Below are positions 1 to 5,432 of a DNA stretch of 7,751 bases, piece after piece. A model generated the notes under the pieces. That model saw only the letters and a list, made by a program, of their open reading frames with translations, ran no database searches and had not been told where the DNA came from. The translations under genes and the position numbers were made by a program. Source of the DNA: Planctomycetales bacterium 4484_123 (lineage in GTDB: Bacteria > Planctomycetota > Phycisphaerae > SM23-33); NCBI GenBank assembly GCA_002049885.1, contig MVCS01000146.1:1-7751 (forward strand), written 5' to 3'. The number at the start of each line of letters is the position of its first letter. The stretch's first letter is position 1.

Positions 1-360
1 CTCCAGCAGGAAGACGTTGGCCGGCTCGGCCACGGCCAGGGTCAGCGTGTTGCGGACCTTGAACAGCGGCAGGACGCAGTGCTTCTTGAGGAACTCCCTG
101 GGCAGCACGTCCACCACCCTGGGATCGGCGATCTTGGGGCTGACCCGGGCGAAGGGGATGCCGTAACCCCTCGCCAGGGCCTCCATGATCTGTTCCTCCG
201 TGCACATGCCCTGCTCGACGAGCACCTCCCCCAGCAGGTGGCGGTTGCCCTCCTGGCGCTGGATGCGCAGGGCCTCGGCCAACTGCTCCTCGCTCAACAC
301 GCCGCTCTTGACGAGAAGCTGGCCCAACTGAAGCTTCTTGTCGCTCTTCGTTGTGACCAT
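1..360 (-). CDS. GspE/PilB-family secretion or pilus ATPase, N-terminal part
   Basis: The first 120 codons are visible; the rest lies beyond the left edge. I translated this stretch by hand from the ATG at 360. Residues 10-70 fit the MshEN/T2SSE N-terminal domain. The first half reads QLGQLLVKSGVLSEEQLAEA and continues to Leu31 and Gln34; the second reads LLGEVLVEQGMCTEEQIMEA and continues to Leu62. Then comes the typical YGIPF turn and the second subdomain (DVLPREFLKKHCVLPLF, then LTLAVAEPAN at ~107-116), as in GspE and PilB. The Walker A/B and Asp/His boxes would lie outside the window. The protein should be the cytoplasmic hexameric motor for the system whose secretin is encoded upstream. 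Distinguishing PilB from GspE needs the missing part. The first c-di-GMP-binding half motif is nearly complete; the second lacks the expected Arg and Gln. Confidence 0.85.
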   Translation of the reverse strand, partial: MVTTKSDKKLQLGQLLVKSGVLSEEQLAEALRIQRQEGNRHLLGEVLVEQGMCTEEQIMEALARGYGIPFARVSPKIADPRVVDVLPREFLKKHCVLPLFKVRNTLTLAVAEPANVFLLE

Positions 361-366
361 ATGGCG

Positions 367-371
367 ACCTC
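367..371 (-). promoter_or_regulatory. Ribosome binding site of the assembly ATPase gene
   Basis: GAGGT lies 6 bases before the ATG at 360-358, in the 38-base gap after the STAS gene. It supports that ATG as the start. Confidence 0.65.
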
Positions 372-398
372 GCGACGCCTTGGGGCCTTGGGTCCCGC

Positions 399-734
399 TC
401 ACATCGTCTTGATGGCCTCGGAAAGGTCCTCGAAGCGCTCGAAGAGGCCCCCAAGGCGGGTCATCTCAAGGATCTTGGCCACGTTCTCGTCCAACTTGGC
501 CAGCTTGACCTGGCCCATCTGTTCCGCCAGCTTTTCCTGGAGCTCCAGCAGGTATTCCAGGGCCGCGGAATCCACGAACGGCACCTCTTCGAGGTTCAAT
601 ATCAGGTCGCGGACCTGGCCCTCGCGGAGCTGGTGCTCCACCGCGTGCTTGAATGCCTCCAGCGAGTCGGCGGTCAGTTCCCCCTTGCAGTTGAGGACGA
701 CCGCCTGGCCGTAGCTCTCTGCGGTTACGTTCAC
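399..734 (-). CDS. STAS-domain protein (anti-sigma factor antagonist-like)
   Basis: This 111-residue protein is a single STAS domain of usual family length. It begins with the strand pair AVVLNCKGELT, includes LILNLEEVPFVDSAALEYL, and ends in a C-terminal helix. Ser56 in VDSAAL sits at the position phosphorylated in SpoIIAA/RsbV-type antagonists. In those systems an anti-sigma or switch kinase phosphorylates the serine and a PP2C phosphatase removes it. Neither enzyme is encoded in this window, so the partner is unknown. The GTG start at 734 overlaps the HD-GYP stop as GTGA and has its own good ribosome binding site. The ATPase gene follows after 38 bases. It may relay a partner-switch signal to sigma control or to pilus assembly; this is inference. 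The fold call is firm. Confidence 0.88.
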   Translation of the reverse strand: MNVTAESYGQAVVLNCKGELTADSLEAFKHAVEHQLREGQVRDLILNLEEVPFVDSAALEYLLELQEKLAEQMGQVKLAKLDENVAKILEMTRLGGLFERFEDLSEAIKTM

Positions 735-2395
735 GCGTGGACTCCTTGTGCCAGTTCCACCTCCGCCGCCGAGGCGGTGCGCAGCTCCTCCAGGAAGGCC
801 TTCAGGTCCAGCGACAGCAGCCGCTCCACCAGGCGCGGGTCGAACTGCGTGCCGCTGCATCGGCGAATCTCGGCGATGACGGCCTCCAGGGGCATCGCGG
901 CGCGGTAGGTTCGACTGGAGGTCATGGCATCGAAGCCGTCGGCCAGGCCCACTATGAGGGCCTCGATGGGAATCTCCGCGCCGGCCAGGCCGCGGGGATA
1001 GCCGCGCCCGTCGGGCCGTTCGTGGTGATACAGCACGACGGGCACTACGTCCTCCATCTGCCGGATGCCGCCCAGGATCCGCGCCCCGACCTCGGGGTGG
1101 AGCTTCACGGCGCTGTATTCTTCGTCGGTCAGCCGGCCGGTCTTGAGCAGCACCGCCTCGGGCATGCCGATCTTGCCTATGTCGTGCAGCAGCCCGGCGA
1201 GGTACATCCGACCCACGCGCTGGGGGGCGAATCCGGACATCTCGGCCAGTTTGCGCGAGATCAGCGCCACCCGCCGGGAGTGGCCGCAGGTGTACGGGTC
1301 CTTGGCGTCGATGCTGGCGGTCAGGGCATGCAGCATGCCCATCAGCAGGTCCTGGAGGTCTTCGTAGAGGTGATAGTTCTCCAGGAACACCCCCGCCTGC
1401 GAGCCGATGGAGCTGATGAGCTTCAGGTCCGTGCTGTCGAACTCGCCGGTGAGCTTGTTCATGCCCACCAGCACGCCCTTGAGACCCTCGCCCCCGGCCA
1501 AGGGCACGGCGATGAGGGTGCGTATTCGGCCGACCTGGCCGCCCAGGTGGGCCGCGTGGGTGGCGAACTGGTTGTCCACGATGGCGGTCCGACTGGCCCC
1601 CAGTCGCGGCTCCAGATACCGCCGAAACAGCTGGCGCAGCTGGGCCTCCGGCAACGGCAGCTGCCCCGCGTACTCCATGCGGTCAGCCGAATCATTACGC
1701 CCCCGCCGGTGCAGGAGCACCACCGCAGCCTGAAGGTGAATGACCTCCAGCAACTCCCGGCAGATATTCTTGAAGAACTCCGTGCCACTCTGGGTCACCC
1801 GCATGGAACCGCTGATGCGATACAGCATCGACAGCTCTTCATAGGTGTTGGCCAGGTTGATCGAGAGGGTCGCCAGCTCCTTCTCGGCGACGGCCTTGGC
1901 GTGCTCGTCATCCACCAGCCAGCCCAGCACCGAGTGCAGCAGCTTGGCACAGGCCGCCTCGTGGCAGTCGCTGCGCCGGCAGAGGTCCGCCATCGCCTGG
2001 CGGTCCAGGCGCACCTGGCCGCAGGCGCGGGCGAACTCTTCGGTCTCGGGGCTGCCGCGGGCGAGAAAGCAGGCCACCGCCACACCCAGCAGACGGCGGC
2101 GTTGATGGATGGGCACGGCCAGCATGCATCCCCCGGCCGGACAGGTCGCCGAGCAGGGCCCGTCCTCCAGTCGCACCTCGTGCGCCAGCCGGCCCATGGC
2201 CTGCTCGCAGATGTCGGAGCGGGTGCGAAACTGCTGGCAGACTGGCCCGCAGGGCTCGGTCATGCCCAGCAGCTCGCCGCCGGCGTCCCAGAAGGACAGG
2301 TTCAGGCCCAGTTCGCGCAGCCGCGGGCCCAGCCGGTCCAGCCAGGGCTGCACCGGCAGCAGACCGCTCCTGAGTTTCCCCGCCACGGACGTCAT
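731..2395 (-). CDS. PocR-GAF-HD-GYP protein, probable c-di-GMP phosphodiesterase
   Basis: This 554-residue cytoplasmic protein has no membrane segment. The N-terminus (~15-150) resembles the PocR sensory domain: it has a run of cysteines (Cys49, 53, 63, 81, 85, 90) and the AVPI...LLGVAVA strand pattern. A coiled-coil linker (~163-197) leads to a GAF domain (~198-340). The HD-GYP domain (~350-530) has His372, the HDIGK motif with His404/Asp405, His433, His457/His458, the GYP signature in RPDGRGYP (461-467) and Asp486 before FDAMTSSRTY. All expected metal-binding and catalytic residues are present, so c-di-GMP hydrolysis is likely. The ATG at 2395 directly follows the receiver stop and has no clear ribosome binding site, which points to translational coupling. 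Its TGA overlaps the GTG of the STAS gene by four bases. The receiver plus this gene resembles an RpfG-type REC-HD-GYP protein split in two. Confidence 0.93.
   Translation of the reverse strand: MTSVAGKLRSGLLPVQPWLDRLGPRLRELGLNLSFWDAGGELLGMTEPCGPVCQQFRTRSDICEQAMGRLAHEVRLEDGPCSATCPAGGCMLAVPIHQRRRLLGVAVACFLARGSPETEEFARACGQVRLDRQAMADLCRRSDCHEAACAKLLHSVLGWLVDDEHAKAVAEKELATLSINLANTYEELSMLYRISGSMRVTQSGTEFFKNICRELLEVIHLQAAVVLLHRRGRNDSADRMEYAGQLPLPEAQLRQLFRRYLEPRLGASRTAIVDNQFATHAAHLGGQVGRIRTLIAVPLAGGEGLKGVLVGMNKLTGEFDSTDLKLISSIGSQAGVFLENYHLYEDLQDLLMGMLHALTASIDAKDPYTCGHSRRVALISRKLAEMSGFAPQRVGRMYLAGLLHDIGKIGMPEAVLLKTGRLTDEEYSAVKLHPEVGARILGGIRQMEDVVPVVLYHHERPDGRGYPRGLAGAEIPIEALIVGLADGFDAMTSSRTYRAAMPLEAVIAEIRRCSGTQFDPRLVERLLSLDLKAFLEELRTASAAEVELAQGVHA
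742..747 (-). promoter_or_regulatory. Ribosome binding site of the STAS gene
   Basis: AAGGAG inside the end of the HD-GYP gene lies 7 bases before the GTG at 734. It decides the start at the GTGA stop/start overlap rather than any codon farther upstream. Confidence 0.75.
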
Positions 2396-2794
2396 CTACG
2401 AACACTCAACCGTTGTCTCCGGCCCGGCCTGGCCGATCAGCGCCCGGACCTTTTCCAGGACCTCTCGGGGGCTGAAGGGCTTGCTGAGCACGTCCACAAT
2501 GCCGGCCGAAGCCATCTCCTCCGGCGAGATGTCGAAGCCACGGGCCGTCAACATCAGCACCGGCAGCTCTCGGGTCTGGTCGTGCTGCCGGAGCTGGCGG
2601 CACATCTCCAGGCCGGTCATGAGCGGCATTTGGTAATCGGTAATGACCAGCTGAGGCCCCTCCGTCAGGCACAGCTCCAGCGCCTCCTCGCCGTCCTCCG
2701 CGGTCAGCGCCTCGTAGCCGGCGTTGGAGAGCTTCATGGCCATGATGTGGCGGATGTGCGCCTCGTCATCGACGACCACGACCTTCTTACTCAC
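2396..2794 (-). CDS. Stand-alone CheY-like response regulator receiver
   Basis: This is a single receiver domain of 132 residues with no output domain. Counting from the GTG at 2794, the acidic pair is Asp9/Asp10, the phospho-acceptor is Asp53 in VITDYQMP, the switch residue is Thr83 in MLTARG and the conserved Lys is Lys105 in LSKPFSP, so it should be a working phospho-acceptor. Two GTG codons are adjacent (2797 and 2794); ribosome binding site spacing favours 2794. It follows the histidine kinase closely and abuts the HD-GYP gene with no gap (TAG then ATG). The likely circuit is the kinase phosphorylating this receiver, which then acts by protein contact, perhaps on the HD-GYP protein or the pilus motor. 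Receiver identity is secure; the target is inferred. Confidence 0.93.
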   Translation of the reverse strand: MSKKVVVVDDEAHIRHIMAMKLSNAGYEALTAEDGEEALELCLTEGPQLVITDYQMPLMTGLEMCRQLRQHDQTRELPVLMLTARGFDISPEEMASAGIVDVLSKPFSPREVLEKVRALIGQAGPETTVECS

Positions 2795-2800
2795 CACAAG

Positions 2801-2806
2801 ACCTCC
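2801..2806 (-). promoter_or_regulatory. Ribosome binding site of the receiver gene, overlapping the kinase stop
   Basis: GGAGGT shares its first G with the last base of the kinase TAG stop (2808-2806). It lies 6 bases before the GTG at 2794 but only 3 before the GTG at 2797, so it favours the inner of two adjacent GTG codons. The overlap suggests translational coupling of kinase and receiver. Confidence 0.75.
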
Positions 2807-4263
2807 TAGTTGACGATGGGCAGCTCAAAGCGAAAGGTGCTGCCCTTCCCCATTTCACTGGTCACCGAGAGTTTCCCATCGTGGACCGTTTCGATGATGT
2901 GCTTGACCAGCGTCAACCCCAATCCGGTCCCCTTGGCCATTCGGCTGTGACCCTGGACCCGGTAGAACTTGTCGAACACGTGCGGCAGGTCCTCGGAGCT
3001 GATACCCACCCCGGTATCGCTGACCTCGCAGACGGCCATGCCCCGGCCCTCGTCCACGCTGGCCGAGACCGTCACCGTGCCGCCTTCGGGCGTGTACTTG
3101 ATGGCATTGCTCACCAGGTTCATGACGGCCTGGTAGATCATGTCCCTGTCGGCCTCGACGTGGTGGTAGATGGGTTCGAGCCGGTCGGCCAGGGTGATGC
3201 CCCTGGCCCGGGCCTGAGGGACCACCACGTCCAGGACCTGGCGGGCCACCTCGCTCAGACTCAGCGGCTCGCGCACGACCCGCACCACGCCGGACTCAAT
3301 GCGCGAGATGTTGAGGATGTTGTCGATGAGCCGGTGAAGGCGGTCCGCCTCGCCGGCGATGATCTCGTAGAACTCGCGCCGGGTGCGCTCGTCCGTGGCC
3401 TCCCCGTCCACCAGCATCTCCACATAGGCCTTGATGGATGCCAGCGGGGTGCGCAGCTCGTGGGAGACGCTGCTGACGAAATCCGTCTTCATCTGGGCGA
3501 TCTCCTTGTCCCGCGTGACGTCGTGCAGCACCGCTACCACTCCGGAGACGTCCCCCCGAGAGGTCATCACGCAGGAAAGGGTGACGTTGAAGGTCCGGGG
3601 CTGGCCCCTGTGGTCGATGGTGTGCTCCACCACCTTGCGCGTCAGGTTCCGCCCGCCGCTGCGGGTCTCCCGAATCAGCCTCACCAGCGTCCCATCGTGA
3701 ACGATGTGATCGATGTTCCTCCGCAGGCTGTGGGCCAGCTTGAAGCCCAGCAGCCTCTCGGCGGCGTTGTTGGCGAGAATCAGCTCGTCGAAGCGGTTGG
3801 TGACGATCACCGCGTCGGAGATGGAGAAGATGATGGCCTCGGTGTGCCGCTTCTCCGCGTCGGCGACCTGGGACCGGATCTGAAGCTCGCGGTTCTCCGC
3901 CCGCAGATGGTCTATCTCCTCCCGCACGACCGTCAACAACCGGTTCAACGGCCTGGTTATCTGCTCCAGCTCCCGGCCGCCGTCGGTCATCACCAGGCCG
4001 ATCTGGCGCTGCCGGGCCATCCTCTCCAATTGCTCGGTCAGCTGGGCGACGGCGGCGTTGACCCTCCTCCACAGGACCGTCAGCAGCAAGGTCGTCAGGG
4101 CGGCCACCAGTGAGAGCACCAGCCAGTTCAGCCCGCGCAGGCGCACCCCCGGGCTGCGCATGGCGGTCATGGTGGCGTAATAGGCGGCGCTGGCGCCCAG
4201 GGACACCAAGGCCACCGTCGCCAGCCCCAGCCGTCGGGTTGTCGCAGTCGTCACGGCCATCAC
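2806..4263 (-). CDS. Membrane PAS-domain sensor histidine kinase
   Basis: This is a 485-residue kinase of the PhoR/VicK-like layout. Two membrane segments lie at ~12-34 and ~45-65, joined by only about 10 residues, so there is no periplasmic sensor domain. Next come a degenerate HAMP-like/coiled-coil stretch (~66-140), a PAS domain (~140-250), a HisKA domain with phospho-acceptor His268 in SVSHELRTP, and a HATPase_c domain. The latter has its N-box at Asn382/Asn386, DTGVG at 416-420, FDKF at 430-433 and GTGLGL at 445-450. All catalytic motifs are intact. The start is either GTG at 4263 or the next codon, ATG at 4260 (484 residues); only a weak GGA is upstream, and it spaces better for the GTG. 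The gene starts about 18 bases after the TPR gene, and its stop overlaps the ribosome binding site of the receiver gene. The natural partner is that receiver. The signal is probably cytoplasmic or membrane-derived. Confidence 0.93.
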   Translation of the reverse strand: MMAVTTATTRRLGLATVALVSLGASAAYYATMTAMRSPGVRLRGLNWLVLSLVAALTTLLLTVLWRRVNAAVAQLTEQLERMARQRQIGLVMTDGGRELEQITRPLNRLLTVVREEIDHLRAENRELQIRSQVADAEKRHTEAIIFSISDAVIVTNRFDELILANNAAERLLGFKLAHSLRRNIDHIVHDGTLVRLIRETRSGGRNLTRKVVEHTIDHRGQPRTFNVTLSCVMTSRGDVSGVVAVLHDVTRDKEIAQMKTDFVSSVSHELRTPLASIKAYVEMLVDGEATDERTRREFYEIIAGEADRLHRLIDNILNISRIESGVVRVVREPLSLSEVARQVLDVVVPQARARGITLADRLEPIYHHVEADRDMIYQAVMNLVSNAIKYTPEGGTVTVSASVDEGRGMAVCEVSDTGVGISSEDLPHVFDKFYRVQGHSRMAKGTGLGLTLVKHIIETVHDGKLSVTSEMGKGSTFRFELPIVN

Positions 4264-4281
4264 TGCCGATTCCAGCCGGGC

Positions 4282-5385
4282 CTACCGCCGGCCCTGTGAG
4301 CCCCCCAGTTCGATGCCCGCCAGCAGGTGCTTGGCCAGCGGATGGTCCGGGTCCGAACGCAGCGCCCGGAGGTAGTAGCTGACGGCCTGGTCCTTCTTGC
4401 CCAGGGCCTGACAGCACCGGCCCAGCATGCACAGCACGGTGGCGTTGCGGGGGTCGGCCTGGGCAGCCCGGAGCAGCAGCTTGGAGGCCTCCTCCGGGCG
4501 GTCCTGGGCCAACAGGGCGCAGGCCAGCAGCAGGTTGGCGTCGAGGGAATCGCCCTTCAAGGCAAGGGCCCGGCGGGCGGCCTTCGCCGCCGCTGAGGGA
4601 TCGCCCCCGGCCAGGGCGGCCTTGGCCAAGCACAGCCAGATCTCGGCGTCACCGGGGTCGATACGCACCGCCACCTCATAGGCCCCCCTGGCCTCGGCGA
4701 CGCGCCGGCTGGCCAGATAGCAGTCTCCCATCATGATGTACACCCAGGAGACCTTCTCCTTGTAGTCGCGCTCGGCGTCCAGGCATCGCCGGTACAACCC
4801 AGCGGCCTTGACCGGCTGGCCCACCATCATCGCCAGTTCGCCGGCCAGCAGCAGCATGGGCACGCCGCCGTCGATCCGCTCCAGCCGGCTCTCCAGCAGT
4901 TCCAGGGCCAGGGCGGCCTTGCCCTGGGCGACCAGCACCTCTGCCGAGGCTATCACGTAGGCGTCGTTGGAAGGGTCCAGGGCACAGGCCTTCTGATACT
5001 GCCTGAGGGCCTCGGCGTACTGCTTGCGCTTCTCGTGGGCCACGCCCAGCAGATAGGGCACTTCCGGGTTCTCAGGCGCATCGGACTGGCAACCGCGAAG
5101 GGCCTCGGCGGCGGCGGCGTACCGGCCCTTTTCCAGCAACACCTTCGCCAGCAGGACGCGAGCCGGCACGCAGGAAGGGGCCAGCGACAAGGCCTGCTTG
5201 GCGCTGTCGGCGGCCTTGTCCAGGTCGCCCACCTTCAGATGCTCCGCCCCCACGCTGGCAATGACCCGAGCGCGAGTCTCGCACCAGCGCTGGTGGGCGG
5301 CCAGCTTCTGCTTGTTCTTCAACCCGCAGCCGCCTGCCGCCGCAGCCAACATTGCCGCAGCCAACACCAATCTGCGAGGGACCAT
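4282..5385 (-). CDS. TPR lipoprotein, pilotin (PilF/PilW-like) candidate
   Basis: This 367-residue protein begins with a short basic N-terminus, a hydrophobic Ala-rich segment and Cys20 in AAGGC, a plausible though imperfect lipobox (Ala at -3). The mature protein is almost entirely tetratricopeptide repeats. I count about nine units, starting near residues 39, 73, 107, 141, 175, 212, 247, 281 and 315; the clearest are 107-140, 212-246 and 315-348. Known pilotins such as PilF/PilW are TPR lipoproteins that carry the secretin to the outer membrane, and this gene follows the secretin directly, so a pilotin or scaffold role is a good inference. It is longer than PilF (about six TPRs), so a general assembly scaffold is also possible. 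Twelve cysteines, eleven beyond the lipid-carrying one, are unusual for an exported protein. The start at 5385 is set by the ribosome binding site and the signal sequence; the open frame upstream of it is not coding. Confidence 0.85.
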   Translation of the reverse strand: MVPRRLVLAAAMLAAAAGGCGLKNKQKLAAHQRWCETRARVIASVGAEHLKVGDLDKAADSAKQALSLAPSCVPARVLLAKVLLEKGRYAAAAEALRGCQSDAPENPEVPYLLGVAHEKRKQYAEALRQYQKACALDPSNDAYVIASAEVLVAQGKAALALELLESRLERIDGGVPMLLLAGELAMMVGQPVKAAGLYRRCLDAERDYKEKVSWVYIMMGDCYLASRRVAEARGAYEVAVRIDPGDAEIWLCLAKAALAGGDPSAAAKAARRALALKGDSLDANLLLACALLAQDRPEEASKLLLRAAQADPRNATVLCMLGRCCQALGKKDQAVSYYLRALRSDPDHPLAKHLLAGIELGGSQGRR

Positions 5386-5391
5386 CGCCAG

Positions 5392-5397
5392 CTCCTT
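5392..5397 (-). promoter_or_regulatory. Ribosome binding site of the TPR lipoprotein gene
   Basis: AAGGAG lies 6 bases before the ATG at 5385-5383. It decides the start in a frame that stays open far upstream into the secretin gene. Confidence 0.8.
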
Positions 5398-5432
5398 CGG
5401 CTTATTGCCTATCCTTTGCGTCTTTTCCAGAT

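Noticed and set aside
735..860. Upstream extension of the STAS gene
   Set aside because: It would lie wholly inside the HD-GYP gene and encode non-STAS, Ala/Gly-rich sequence; the GTG at 734 has a good ribosome binding site and fits the STAS fold.
737..2809. A very long open frame on the plus strand opposite the HD-GYP and receiver genes
   Set aside because: Its translation is rich in His, Gln, Gly and Leu with no recognisable domain, while the minus strand has complete catalytic motifs. Long antisense frames are expected in GC-rich coding DNA.
2881..4113. A 410-codon plus-strand open frame opposite the histidine kinase
   Set aside because: No domain or sensible start signal; fully covered by the kinase gene with all motifs intact.
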